Shown: positions 22,220-34,739, counted from the stretch's first letter. The stretch: DNA of 64,000 nt from Vitis vinifera (GCF_030704535.1 NC_081818.1:29902001-29966000); one strand, 5' to 3'. The notes: generated by a model from the letters alone, not told the origin. Made by a program: numbers and translations.

Positions 22220-23693
22220 CTATCTTGGGATAATCACATGGTCGAATTTACATTTATTACGACGAGCTGGACACTTCCGAAACTTTTTCGCATCGCCATT
22301 TACACAGAGTGTAATTTCATGGAGATAATCATCTGGAATATTTTTTGAACCACCACATGTGATGAGCGCTTTCACTCTTGTTGCGTTCTTGATGTCTTTT
22401 GTGATTTTGGCGATTGCATAAGAATTGTTATCGTTTGGAATTCCTGCAGCTCAATTTTTTTTGAAAGGGGTAAGAATTTTAAACTTATTTATATTATAAG
22501 AATAATTAAAAATTTAAGAAAAATGGGTTTCTATGTGTTGATTTGAAACTATATATATATATAAATGGGGATATATTTTTTCATCTTCAGGATGGATATC
22601 AAAATATTTATTATTTGAGGGTACGGAAATTTTGAATTATTTTTAAAGATTTTTTTTCTATTTTCTTTCAAAAGTGAGTAGAAAAACAAAATATTTTTCC
22701 TCTAAAATTTAGATCTAAAATCTTTTTCTCTTTATAAAAACAAAAAAATTATTTTCTAAATTTTGAAAAACATATTTAATAAAACAAAAATGATTTATTT
22801 TAATTGTTTTTAATTATTTTTACTTGTTATTTTAGGTACTATTTTTAAAAAATAATTATATAAATATGAAAAAATAATTAAAAATCATTTTTAAGAATAG
22901 TTGATAAGAATATTTTTAAAAAATATTTGAAAACTTAGAAAATGGGTTTAAAATATTCTAAATTTTCAAACAAATTTTTATCCTACAAAAAAAAAAAACT
23001 GATATTAAAAATTATTTTAAAAAACCTATTTTTGAGAACAATTTAAAAAACCTTACCAAACATGTCCTTATTACCTGTGTGACGTAGAATAATTTCACTG
23101 AGATTGTATTGATCGTAGAGAGAGACGGCCCTTTGGAAGTAATGGTCTTGGCTAACATTAGGCAAAGAGCACGTGCCGTGCTTCTCCCATTGGTATCTCC
23201 AAAAGGATTCATTGTTTCGCGACTTGTTTAGACTTGGCCACGCCTTCTCTAATTCACAGAGGAAACACTTGTCCTACGAAAGATGACTATCTTAGAGAAG
23301 AAAACAACCACATATGTAAAAGGATATACATATTAAAAATGTAACACTTACTTGAATCGGCTTAAATTCACAGTCGGAATACCGGTAAGTTTTACAGCAG
23401 TCGATCAGAAAACCTTCTCTTGCATTTTTGGGCTGGGGCCAGAGCCCATGGATGGTGAAGTAATTGGGGATATTACCTGGACAATCTGTATTATTAAGGC
23501 AGAAGGTTTTTGGCCACTGCTGCACAAGATAAAAGAAACTGTAGTTTTGCTTAGGCTTGGCGCTCAAGGTTTCCGGCCTCTGCTCCATAAGATTGAAGAT
23601 ACGATAGTGTTGGCCCTTCTGGGTAGGATAAACATAAATGGCGAGAGCTACAGCAAGGACTGACCCTAGAAGGAGTTGCAATTTCTTACTCAT
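22220..23693 (-). CDS. Secreted RNase T2 family ribonuclease (S-like RNase), three exons
   Basis: Exons on the minus strand are 23,693-23,352, 23,273-23,075 and 22,443-22,220, giving 254 residues. Donors are GTAAGT and GTAATA; acceptors are TAG and CAG. Residues 1-20 form a hydrophobic signal peptide, so the enzyme should enter the secretory pathway. The two catalytic blocks are present: CAS I FTIHGLWP at 79-86 (His82) and CAS II FWRYQWEKHGTC at 138-149 (Glu144, His146). Several cysteines needed for disulfides are kept, and the C-terminus is Lys/Arg-rich. T2 enzymes cleave RNA endonucleolytically through a 2',3'-cyclic phosphate. Plant members act in phosphate recycling, defence or self-incompatibility; which role applies cannot be decided here. 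An odd 21-residue partial duplication follows the signal peptide. I see no disabling mutation. Confidence 0.9.
22600..23065. mobile_element. AT-rich MITE-like insertion in RNase intron 2
   Basis: Intron 2 is 631 bases. Most of it is text such as TTTTTAAAAAATAATTATA, AAATATGAAAA and TTTTTAAGAATAGTTGATA, which recurs in similar order at 25,200-25,480. The family resembles non-autonomous DNA elements common in grape. Clear inverted termini or target duplications were not identified. Confidence 0.45.
23500..23613 (-). repeat. 63-bp imperfect tandem duplication inside RNase exon 1
   Basis: Bases 23,500-23,550 and 23,563-23,613 align at an offset of 63 bases (21 codons) with about 75% identity and no gaps. 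Shared blocks are AAGGTTT, GGCC, CTGCT and AAGAT. At the protein level, residues about 28-44 (YRIFNLMEQRPETL) mirror residues 49-65 (YSFFYLVQQWPKTF). The second copy is the canonical first strand of RNase T2; the first is the diverged extra copy. Confidence 0.8.
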
Positions 23694-23760
23694 CGCTCAC
23701 TCTTACTCAGCTCCGCCTCTTACTTCTTAGCATACTATCTTTTTTGCCCGACATAAACTC

Positions 23761-23770
23761 TTATTTATAG
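23761..23770 (-). promoter_or_regulatory. TATA box of the RNase T2 gene
   Basis: The minus strand reads CTATAAATAA here, 68-77 bases upstream of the RNase start codon. This spacing implies a 5' UTR of about 35-45 bases. Confidence 0.7.
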
Positions 23771-26519
23771 AGGAATGGAATTCTAAATTTTAATTTCTTA
23801 AAAAAGAAAAGAAAAAAAGACCCCAAACGTATTCATTTTTTATCTAACCAAATGTGAACTGAAAAGGACAATGGTGGTCTTCTTCCATCAACAATGTGAA
23901 CTGAAAATTTTCTACCTAACCAAATAATGTACAGAATGATGGGTTATTTCACATTAGAAAAATGATATGTTATTTATTTTTTTGGAATAAAAATGAATAT
24001 TTCAAAAATAAAATTTATTTGGTTAAAACAGACAAACATTTATATATTCAAAAGAATAACCTCATCTTTTAAAAACATAAAATATAATCCTTAATATAAA
24101 AATTCATTTTAATAATTTTTTAATCATTTTCCTATTCCAATCACTTTTTAGATAAAAATGTCAAGATTTTATGTATAATTTTTAATATATGAAATTTATT
24201 TTCCAAATATGAGTATTATGTCATCTCTTTCAATCAATTTTTTATTTATTTATTTTAAATTATAAAAATGAAAATGTCGAGGTTATGTTTATAATTTTTC
24301 GAGGATTATATTTTTCCTTTGGCACAAATATTTCTAAAATAATTAACAATCCAAATTAGGGTGGTCCATTGAAATTTCATGATACCCTTTGGCGACTCAA
24401 TATCATGCTAATTGTGGATTAAAAATGAAATTTAGATTCTTCTTTTTACCATGAAATTACATTTATACAATTTATTATAATTCATACATAACTCTTTTTT
24501 TTTTTGATAAATTTAAATTTTTGTTATTGAATAATTATAATCATTTTTTTTTGTTTGAAAATTTTAATATTTTACAATTGTTAAGTTTATATGAAATAAA
24601 CTGTTTAATTTTTTTTTTAAATGGGAAACAAAAATTCAAGATATTGATTATCAATTTTTTTTTCTTATATTTAAGTTAGATGAAATTTTATGAGTTGAGG
24701 CCGCATATGATATTATAAAAGATTTATATAACACTAGGTTTATTGAGATCATAAAATTGCTTTTGGAAACGCTTTCCTCAAATTTCAAAATTCTCAAATC
24801 AATGCTTCTCAAAATTTATGATAGACTAAATATTTTTATTTCTTATTAAAATGGTTTTTCCATCAAATATGTTCGTATTATACATAAATGAATATTTTAG
24901 TTGTTTTTTTTTTGTTCTTTTTTGTTTAAATAATTTTTTCTTAAAAAAAATGAAAACATAAATGTGTTTTAAAATAATAATAAAAAATGAAAATGAAAGT
25001 ATATATATAAGAAAATGTAAATTGGAAGAAGCCCGAGGACCTTGTTTTAGATTTATGTGGGATTTTAGAGAGGAGATAGAAAAACATAAAGTTGGATTTT
25101 TAGAAAGAAAAATAAGGGTCTAGTAGCCATTTTTAAAAATAATTTTCTATTCTTTGAGTTTTAAGAAAAAAATAATAGGATTGACAACCACATATAAAAC
25201 ACTTTTCTATTATTAAAAACTAAAAAATAAAGTGTTTTCAAATAACATATTTTAATTGTTTTTACTTGTTTTTAAGGATTGTTTTAAAAAATAATCATAC
25301 AAATATGAAAATAATTAAAAATGAAGTATTATATATAAAAATTATTTTTAAAAATATAAAAAATATGTTAAAAATATTTTAGGTTTTCAAATAGATGTTT
25401 ATTCTGTAGAACATTTTTGAAAAAAATGTTCTAAGGATACTTTTCAAAACCATTTTTAAAAATACTTCCCAAATAAAGCCTAAGGCTTTGAAAAAGTTTC
25501 CAAAATCAATTTTATATTATTTTCAAGAATTAATAAAATTATATTTCTAAATTGAATTCTAGAAACTAATTTTCCATTCTTAATTTTAAGAAAACATTTT
25601 TTGTTAACTCAATAAAAATAGTTTTATAAAATAAATAAAAATAAAAAATTGTTTGGAAGTAGTTTTTTTTTTTTTTAATTTGATAAATTTGAGGGTTTTA
25701 TTCTCATAATTAACATGATGTGGTAAATAAACAATTTATAAATTTATAAAATTATATAATTAAAACATAAAAAAATTCCATACATCATTTTTAAATAGTT
25801 TTATCTTTTAAAAAAAATTTATAGTGTAAATATGTCTATTTACAATTGATTTTCAATATTCTTATTCATATATACAAATCATATATTGACCAAAATTTCA
25901 ATAGCATATGATATTTGAGAAAAAAATTTGAACATAAAAAATAATAACCCCACAAGTATGATCCAGAATAAAATTTTTGCCCATTTTCAGTAAATTTTGC
26001 ATGAAATATCAGGCTCTAGTACTCACTAAAAAATTAAACTGGAGACAAAATCAGCTCGAGGAAATTTTCCAATTTTCCCCATATTATCCATTTTTTTCTC
26101 TCACAATTACCAATCTATTGGGATTTTCCTAATTTTTGGTTGATTTTCTGATTTTTCGCCACGATCAAAGTTGGTTAAACTTAAAAATGAGAGGGTGTTG
26201 AGGATGATGCTCAAAGTAGAACTTGGTTCTAGGTGTAAAAAATGGACTAAAAAATTAAATATATTTTCAAGTTATATATATAATTTTATTTAATATAACA
26301 ATTTTAATATTATTATTATTTAATATTTCTTGGAATCTTTTTGAATAATTCTATGAGTTTTGAATGCATCAATTTTTTTTCTTCAAATTTTTATACAATA
26401 TTTTTGTAAAATCTAATCTTCGATATTTTCATAATTTCCTATATTTAAGTTTTAGGTACAATGCTTTCACATGGGGAATGATAAAAATCAAAGAAAATAA
26501 ATGAAAGATAGAGAAAGCA
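23771..26519. other. AT-rich intergenic DNA with MITE-like segment at about 25,080-25,490
   Basis: No genes are visible. The segment 25,080-25,490 repeats the composition and several word strings of the RNase intron 2 insertion. The segment 26,000-26,260 (AAATATCAGGCTCTAGTACTC...) has the look of a dispersed repeat, but I could not classify it. Confidence 0.4.
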
Positions 26520-27146
26520 CCTCCTTAATTAGTGGTCCATAAAAACACCTGATAGTTAAGCCACCATTGTTGACTTCTAATGGGAATGCTCCGGCAACCC
26601 ATGAATCGAGGAAGTCTAAGGAATAGCCAAGCAAGACAATTACTTGTCATAAGCTTTTGTGTTTCCTAAGCACTCGTATCACACTTATATAACTCTAAGA
26701 CACTTTGAAATTGCTAAATCAGCCATTTTCAAACTTAATTTATTATGCTAAGCAATGTTATAAGATAGGAAGTAAGAGTGACTAAAGGAAGCACCACTAA
26801 GAGAGTTTAAAAGAATGGAGGCTTGTTTTACCCAAAAATTAAATGTGGTCATCATAGAAACTTTTTAGAATCCTTGATGGTTCCTTACAATTTTAGAAGT
26901 TTCTACATATAAGTTATGTATAACTTACATATAAGAGTTTAAAGAATGCTCTAGCATACTTCATATAACTCTAATCATTCGTACCCATTTGTGGAGATGT
27001 GTCTAGGTCTCTCTAAAAACTTCTACTCTTATATAAGCTTAAGTGGGACAATTTGAACATGGTTTGACAATCTCTTCCACTTGTCATTTTTTTGGTCCAA
27101 AAATTTTCGATGTGCTTTTGAAACTACCACAAAGCCTTTGTAGGTT

Positions 27147-28900
27147 TGACTGAACTTCTCTATTGTATCAAAATACTTAGTCATTTTACGTAGCAACTCT
27201 GGTAAAGAAAAATTAGAGAAATAGTCACTACAACTTTTGTAGTACTCCGGGTATCGTCCTCAAGGACTGACTTATGAAAATTGTCAATACTAGAATAAAT
27301 GAATTACTTTTATTTAAATCCTAAAGTGAAAAACAATATGTGAATAATGTGAAACTAAGTAAAAGAAATTAAATTAATAACAAAATTAATATTGATTTTA
27401 AATTCAATTGATTCAAGTTTGGGGTTTTCCACAATCCAACTTAGGGTATAGAAATTAAAGAAAACAAGGGTCTTTTAAGTAATATGATCTTAGGGTTTTG
27501 GGATTCTTAGCTGCTCGCGATCAAGTTGAGTTTTATAACTTAAAATTATATTCGAAACCTAATTTTTCTTTTTTAAAACAGATTCAAAAAACCATCAAAT
27601 GAATTAGATTGATTACTAGTTTAATATTTGACTTTTTAACCCTTCTTACTCTTTATAGCTTTGTTTTGGGGCAAATAATGATAGGGAAGATGAGGATAAC
27701 TAATAATCAAGAATTACCAAGAATCACTAGTATCGGGTAATAACCTACCGTATCATTCCATAAACTAACTCACAAGGATATGATAAAAAAAAAATTGATA
27801 AATTGTCACCCAACCAATAATTAATCTCATTGTTATAATAATTTACCCATTGTCCTTATAGGTTCCCTAGCCCTTAGGTTTTCATACTTCAAGCCCCAAG
27901 TTGGCTTTTAGCCTCTCATGGGGGTAAAAATCCATAATTTGAATAAAAAGAAACTAAAAACAATATATTTAATAAAAAAAAAATCAAAGTTCTTGTCTTC
28001 TTCCACCTTTAATGTCAAACTCTCTAGAAAAAGATCCAAGATCCCTAAAACCTAGAATTAAGAGAGTTTATATAATATCATCAAATACCTAACATGTGGC
28101 ACACTCTCATTGGCCACTTATTACAAAATAATTTCCTAAAAATAATTTAAAAAATAATAAAATGGTGATTTCTAGTAGTGTGGGGTCCACTTAGGGCGGA
28201 TGAAGTGCCCTAGATGTAATTCATGAGGTGGAGGAGGCGAAACATCAAAATGGCAGTGGGTGAATTCGAAATTGGTGTCATTTCGAAGTGGATTTCGAAT
28301 TCATAAGTTGAATTTCGAAATCATTTCGAAATGACCAATAAACTTGGTGCAGTTGTTTTCAAATGGTCATAACTTTTTCATTTCAGCTCCGATTTTCACA
28401 TCGTTTAAAGTGTTGGACTCTTGACTTCTCGATATTCGAAATGATATATAGTATGTATAAAATGGACTCTGGAAAGTACTCTAAATTTTCCTCCAAGTCA
28501 AAGTATATATTGTCATCAGGTTTTTGAGTTCTAAATTTCCATGCAACTGAATCTTGCTTCATGCCTCATTTCCCATGTTTTCTTGCCTTATTTCTTACTC
28601 CATAATGGTTGTTTATCATCTTCCAAACTCATGATATCCTCTTATTGCATTTCCTTATGGTCCATGAGTTTTGACTCACTTATTTCATCATTTAGTCTTT
28701 TCTTGATCTTTCAAAATCTAAAGTGATTCAACTTGCACTTTTTTCTTCATTTGAACCTGATATAAGTCTCCAAAGTACAAATTAAACTCATGGCTAGAGC
28801 CTTAACATCGATTTAGGTCAAGTTGGGTGATTTGAATGTCCTTTGGTGCACAAATCATATCTAATATGTGCCATTAGAGCACATATTTTGGCTCCAATCA
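27147..28900. mobile_element. 1754-bp LTR-type insertion with AGGTT target-site duplication
   Basis: The insertion begins TGACTGAACTTC and ends GCTCCAATCA, so it has TG...CA ends with a TGA/TCA inverted match. AGGTT flanks it at 27,142-27,146 and 28,901-28,905. Homology to copy B of the chromovirus breaks and resumes exactly at these points. There is no recognisable protein domain and no internal copy of its ends, which suggests a solo LTR. A small non-autonomous element cannot be excluded. Orientation is not determined. Confidence 0.75.
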
Positions 28901-30069
28901 AGGTTCCCAACTACCCTCACTGTATGGTAATCCCTTCCATTTAATTAGGTATATCGTTGTAAAAGGTACCCTTTATCTCCTAATGACTCAATCAATTATG
29001 ACATACTTCGTTTCCTTGTCATATAAAGTTATTATGATAATAAATGTACTTTTTGACATCTCATGACTTAGTGTGAACCCGCATTTTTTACGATGCATTC
29101 CCACTCGATAACGCGACTTGATTTTTTAAAAAGACTTGGAGTTTGTTACTTATTTTTTTTATAAAGGAAAACAAAATAAGAAAGAAAACCGCTAAATGCG
29201 ACTCTTAAAATGAAAAGATGGTCAGTGAAACTGAGTTTAGATCGAGGGTCAGGTTACCTATTGGGAAGGTACGATAACGAACCATGACACTCCTCTAAGC
29301 CACTAAAAATGGTCTACTAAATAAGGTGATACAAGTGTGACAATTGATAAGAAAATCAATGGATGCCAAGAAATAATCTCATGATGGAAGCAAGTCATGC
29401 ATGAAGAATAAATAAACAAAGTGGGAGTGAGAGCGTACATTAGCAGCAAATAATAATGTGCTATCAGAGAAACAACGTTAGCTTAAGCATAAAATAATCA
29501 CATGCATGTCACATAAAACAACAAAGATCAAGCAATGTTCACTAAGTATAACAATTAATAATCAGAGGAAAAAACTCATATGTAGAGTCCCATCAAAAGC
29601 CCATTGATTTTGCATGAATTAATTCTCTGAAATTTCATTATTTTGGAATTATAAAATTGTATTCATGCTTATTAAAAACCAAGAGAAACAAAAAATTATT
29701 AAAAATTAAGAAATTTTCGAAAGAGGCTTGTTAAATAGAAAAATGACTGAAAGTTTATTAAAATTGGGAAATGATTTAAATTAAGAAAACTAAGAAAACA
29801 TGTTTGTTGAGAGAAAAATGACAGCGAATATTTTATTAAAAAAATGATTTTTGTCTACCTAAAGCTATAAGGAATGATGAAAAGTTTTAGAGTTATTTGA
29901 AAAAGAAAAGGGTTTTTTGAAAATCAATTTTTGCAAGTGAGGATGAAGAATCAAAGAGGCGGGGACACGTGGCCTTTAAGGTAGTGCATGGAAGGCGGCC
30001 ATGCATTCTCATGCACACGTGTGGGCTCGGGGTGTAAAGGTAAGTTGCATTGCTGGTGGTGAGTTGATC

Positions 30070-31945
30070 TGACACTGTTTGTATTAAAGAATTCTAAGAT
30101 CCCTCCCAACTTCTAATTTCTACAAGGGCATCTTTCAATTATTTGACTTCGGTTTCAACTCTACATGCTTATCTTGCCAAATTCTGTAGCATTTTTTTTT
30201 TGTTCATGGTTGAGAGCTTTCTCAAAATGGGAGAGTTTTTCCAAACCCTGCTGATGATGAAGAAAAACGGCTAGATCCAGGTTCAGCTTGCAGTTGGATG
30301 AAGAAGCTGGCAGAGAAAATTCACTATGATTGCTCACTGCTAGTATGTTTGTGAAGAATGCTGATGTGCTCAGAAATGCCAGGGGCACAATAGTTGGGAT
30401 AACACCTTATGCTCACTTATGTAATGAGGATGGGGTATTGGGTGCAGGTAGTGTTGGTGATTGTAATTGTTATCTCTCTCTTAATTTCAAATGCTGAAAT
30501 CAAATGTGTCGGGTTGCCCTCTCTAGAATTTCTACAGACGTACAAGCAATGTCAGGTCCTCGGTAGCCATCAATCAGACTCCACACTAAACCCTGTTGCA
30601 ATAGGGTGTGAAAAAACAAAAATGGAGCTTGAGAGACCTGAATAGGGTGATGTATTCATGGACTGATTTGCAGGGACACCATCATATGCTGACAGCTTTG
30701 AAGCCGGTGCCTGGACTTGAGCTTTCCATCGTCCCAAGCCAGAAGCTGTGGAAATCTCATTTACTTTTCTTTGATCTGCATGGTTCAGGTCTTCCATTCC
30801 CGCATTCATTCCCTTATCTGTATGACTTACTAGTACGACTAAGGAAAATGAAGGGTCTATGTTGTTCGCCTGGGATGAGATCTGCTCTTTTGATAATCTA
30901 ATGGATTCTCATGAAATGGGATGCCCCTTTCTTTTGTGGCCATGAAGATGAGAAACTATGAGAACCACACACCAATTCTTCTTTGGACCATTTACTTGGA
31001 ATAGATTGTGGCAATCTGGGTGAAACTGTTCTCTCACGTACTCATAGGTCTAGGAATAGATTCCATGAAAGGGTGTATCTCTGAGTATTAATCAATATTG
31101 AATCACCATGGCATCGCAAGTCTACCAAGGGAAACTGTTATGTTGGAAATTTCGGGGTCAATCTTCGAACAAAGGTACTCCAATTCTTCTAGCTACCTAG
31201 TTGCTTTGCTAATCAAGGACTTGCTGTAAAATTAATGATACATGTCAGACTGAGTGAAACTTCTACTTGTGAAAATTTTGAAAGAACAAATAGCATTTGG
31301 CCAAAGACTTGGCCTCTCTTTGTGTTGAAGAACGACTGGGTTTTCAGTCTACAAAATCCCCAGAACCTGTGCTTGATGATGCCGTCAGCTTGGGAGAAGC
31401 ATTCTATGACTCCTTAAGTTCACATTCTTGTGTCTTGTAGCATCATGTTACGACTACAGTTGTAATTCCCAAATCTAGAAAGTTGGGTGGTGACTTGAAT
31501 GTTGTGAAGACTTAGCAACAAGCTGGAAGATTGGAAAGGAATTGGCTACGTACACTAAGGTGGCCATGCCCATAAGGACTTCATGCATGTGGAAAGTGGA
31601 AGGAAATGAGCTAAATGTGGGTTAGGTGGTGTGGTTGGGAAGTTTCACTGTCAAGAGAGAATAAGGTTGGGTTCTCCAGTTGTGACGAGTTCAAAACTGG
31701 GTTCTCTTTCAATATCTGATCAGATTGGATATGGCATGGGAATAATTTTCTTCTTCTAACTGTGTTATTCCCATTATCATCATCAAGAGAAACAACATCA
31801 TGTCTTGCGTAGAAGCAAGCCTTCTTCATGTCTTCCCTGGCTTGATAAACCTCCAGTTCACCAAATAGATAATAGGACAATGTCCCCCGAAGACCATACC
31901 TTGCAGTAGTCCTTGTAAATAAATGATGGCACCTTAGGTCAACCA
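30070..31945. other. Gene-like but unidentified sequence inside the LTR insertion
   Basis: Composition is close to coding DNA. Several frames read like broken protein, for example PWHRKSTKGNCYVGNFGVNL (plus strand, about 31,110-31,170) and RTTARYGLRGTLSYYLFGEL (minus strand, about 31,865-31,925). All are cut by stops or shifts within 125 codons. I do not recognise a family. The stretch may be pseudogene, captured intron or UTR sequence. Confidence 0.4.
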
Positions 31946-31950
31946 TGTTA

Positions 31951-32388
31951 ATTGCATACCCCATGAATATCTGTAAGAAACACAATATATTTAGGCTTTA
32001 ATTATGCTGCAAAAGGATGAATGATTACATCTCCATCCAATATGGTGCAGTCCAGAACTTCATCTAGCATCGCATTTTTATGCAGAACAGGTACAAAACC
32101 TGAATCAATAACCTTTTCCATCATGAACACATCAGCTGAGATTACATTTCTTTCATGAGTCAACCATCCGTGTAAAAAGGAGGGCATCCAAATAGATGGA
32201 ATACCCTCTCTAGTCGATGCTCTAACAATTTCTAGATTGAGTGTTGTAACAGCAATGCATGTGGCACCAAACCCATCTCCTCCAAAGTTATTCCAAACTT
32301 CATTATTTCCCTCACGAGACCTCTTTGACACTTTCACTGAATTTATCACTTCTTGAGCAGCCCATTTTAAAAGTTCCATGTTGATCAA
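31951..32388 (-). pseudogene. Isopentenyl phosphate kinase pseudogene fragment
   Basis: The minus strand reads VTTLNLEIVRASTREGIPSI, then GFVPVLHKNAMLDE, then CTILDGDVII. These closely follow the central part of plant isopentenyl phosphate kinase, which returns isopentenyl phosphate to the isoprenoid pathway as the diphosphate. A TAA at 32,002-32,004 interrupts the frame. The match resumes at once (LKPKYIVFLTDIHGV) and stops again at about 31,950. The N-terminal nucleotide-binding part and the C-terminal third are absent or unrecognisable. No intron is visible across about 145 codons, so a processed or exon-derived copy is possible. It is not functional as written. The remainder to 32,740 has no IPK match that I can see. 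Confidence 0.82.
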
Positions 32389-33965
32389 ACCAAGAAAGTG
32401 TTATTCGGGGACTAACCTGAGAATGATCAGCTCCATACATCAAGAAAAACTGAGGCATCGACGATACTGATTTCCCCACATAAGTCCAACCAAGATACCT
32501 CCTCACAACTGTGAATGCCAATCTTGAACAATACTCAATGGAGCCACCAGAAAGCCATAAAGACGGGAAAAAAGTGGAGAAAGTTTGGTATTCAACAATG
32601 GGTTGCTGGTCTAGTGGAACATGACACTCTGTCTTTGGAGGGGTGTTGCTTCCACATGATCAAATGCCACCACTTGCTCACCACTAGCAGAAACCAATTA
32701 CCTCTTGCAATACCTCCATATCCAATGGATTTAAAATTCTGACCTTATAGTCTCCATCAACAGAGAAAAAAAATACGAACAAAAACAGAGTATAACCCTA
32801 GAAGAGCAAACAAGCAAACAAACCATTGAACTAGATCCTGTTTCATGTGTTAATCAAATGATCCAGAATAGGTGGAAAAAACAGGGAGTAGAAACATGAT
32901 TAATAAAATATTGAGCTCAAAAACAAATCTATACAACGATTATTTATCAGAGAAGCCCAAGAAACCAAGAAACAACCAAAACAGAGCAAGCATGAAAGTA
33001 AACTCAGATTCAACACAGCTCGATGCGCAACAAAATAAACTAACGATGCTTAGGTAACAAGAAAAGATGATAAAAACTAGTGATAATGAGGAAGAATGAA
33101 TAAGAAATGCACATAGAAACCATACCTAACGTGCTCATCTAATCCTCCAAAGATCGGTAAGCTCTCCTCCTCCTTCTTGTTACTCTCAGCTCACCTACTA
33201 TAGCTCCATTCTGTGTTTCCCCTCACTCTAAAACCCATAATATCCCTCTGTATATCCCTTTCTAGCTCTTTCTGTCAGTTTCATTTTTCTCAAACTATGT
33301 GTTTTCCCTCATTCACCTCGCTAAGAACCCAGAAAAATCAATAGGTTCACCTTCTCTACTCACAGCTCTCTCTTTTTCTCACCATCCAAAAAAATGAGAA
33401 TCCTCCATTTTGCTCCTCTATGCTCCCATCTCTTTTGTTCATTTCTTTTCTTGCTTCTGCAAGCCTCTCCCAACGGTCTTGGCTATCACTTACTACGTGT
33501 CTGTCTCTAGTTGCCTCTTAAAAAAACCACCACCTCCACTAACAGACAAGTTGCCACTTTCTAATAACCTCTCTAAAAATGACACGTGCTCCTCTAAAAC
33601 TTCACCATTTGGCAAAAAATAAGTAAGTGTAATAGCAGTCCCCAAAATGGGGGGCCTACACTTAGATCATCCTTATCTTTGTGATACTGTCTCAAGCCAC
33701 TTGTATGAAATATATAATAGATCTTTTAATCTTAGAGGTAGCTCATCTTGATAGGACACCTTATCTCGTAAGTATAGGGAAAATGTCTTTATATCTCCTA
33801 ACAAAGTCGTAGTGCATTACCCTTAAACACTTAATTGGTTGAGGAGGTAATAACTTGATCAGCACTAAGTCTCCCACTTGATATTCATGTGTTGTCTTTT
33901 TTGTCATTCCACTAAGCAGACTATGTCAACTTGTTTTTGCCACCTCTTTATGAATTTAAAAGTCA

Positions 33966-34739
33966 ATGACTCTTTCTTGTATAGTTTGTTATCAGGGTGA
34001 GTCAATGGTAAAACAAATTAACATTATAAGTATTGTGACATCAATATTACTGTTAAACCCCTAATTTTGTTTAGATAAGCATGATGTGGGTCCACTTTTA
34101 CACATTCATTGATATTAATTTTAGTATTGTACTTCAACACTATTCCATAATAGTCTCCCAATGATAATTTTATTTTAATTCCATTTTGAATTTTTGGTTT
34201 TAATCTTGACCCAATTTTGCTTGTTGACATACAAATGAGTCATAAGTTTCAAATTTTTTAAAAAAAATCTAAAATTATAATTTTTTGAATTTTGAATTTT
34301 GAATTTTAATCCAACAATTCTTTGTTTTTTTTCTCTCAAATTTAAAATTTAAATTTAAATTTTCTATTTTTAATTAATTTTCTAACTTTTAAGTTATGAG
34401 CTTTTATCTATAAAGTATATACAACAAGAAGTAAGGGGAGAAGTTGTTTGTCACACTTGGTTTGATGTGTGCACATTGGGAATGAAAAAAGAAATGAATG
34501 ATAGAAGATATGAGAAGAAAAAACATCATAGGAGAGTGCCAACGTCATTTAATTATCATAGTTGTTAGAGGTATCCATCATTTAAAAAAAAAAAAAAACA
34601 CATCATTAGTGGGAAAATGAAGAAGAGTTGAGAAAAAAAAACGTCACATGAAGGTGTTGACATCATTTAATTCTCATAGCAACTATAGTGGTCCACCACT
34701 TTGAAGAAAATTCTTTATTAGTGGGGACTTGCTACTTTG
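33966..34739. repeat. AT-rich spacer with a ~118-bp direct duplication at 34,517-34,710
   Basis: The block around 34,517-34,590 (AACATCATAGGAGAGTG...CATTTAATTATCATAG) is repeated at about 34,637-34,708 (AACGTCACATGAAGGTG...CATTTAATTCTCATAG). The rest is AT-rich and unassigned. It joins the truncated pol end of chromovirus copy A to the 3' part of copy B. Confidence 0.6.

Larger units (their letters stand above)
29072..33660 (+). mobile_element. LTR-like insertion carrying cellular gene fragments, CTTAG target-site duplication
   Basis: The insertion starts TGTGAACCCGC and ends GGGGCCTACA. It is flanked by CTTAG at 29,067-29,071 and 33,661-33,665, and the chromovirus text continues on both sides. 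Its first ~1 kb (29,072 to about 30,070) matches the TGTGGACCC LTR family. The last ~0.9 kb (about 32,760-33,660) has a CT-rich LTR-like end. Between them lies about 2.7 kb of less AT-rich, gene-like sequence holding an isopentenyl phosphate kinase fragment. Whether the LTR captured that DNA before insertion, or the fragment inserted into it later, is open. The junctions were not resolved to the base. Confidence 0.65.
26525..33965 (-). mobile_element. Broken chromodomain-bearing Ty3/gypsy element (chromovirus), copy A, interrupted twice
   Basis: Three pieces belong together on the minus strand. Piece 33,965-33,666 reads as the end of pol (QVGDLVLIKLLP, FVRRYKDIFPIL, ELPLRLK), the integrase tail typical of chromoviruses. 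Piece 29,071-28,906 continues with chromodomain text (YDKETKYVII, YLIKWKGLPYSEGSWE). Piece 27,146-26,525 continues with ALW-FQKHIEKF and then non-coding 3' sequence. The gaps are exactly the two insertions 29,072-33,660 and 27,147-28,900. In-frame stops and shifts show the element is dead. Copy B at 34,740-35,535 aligns with the chromodomain and 3' part without these insertions, which supports the reconstruction. Confidence 0.75.
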
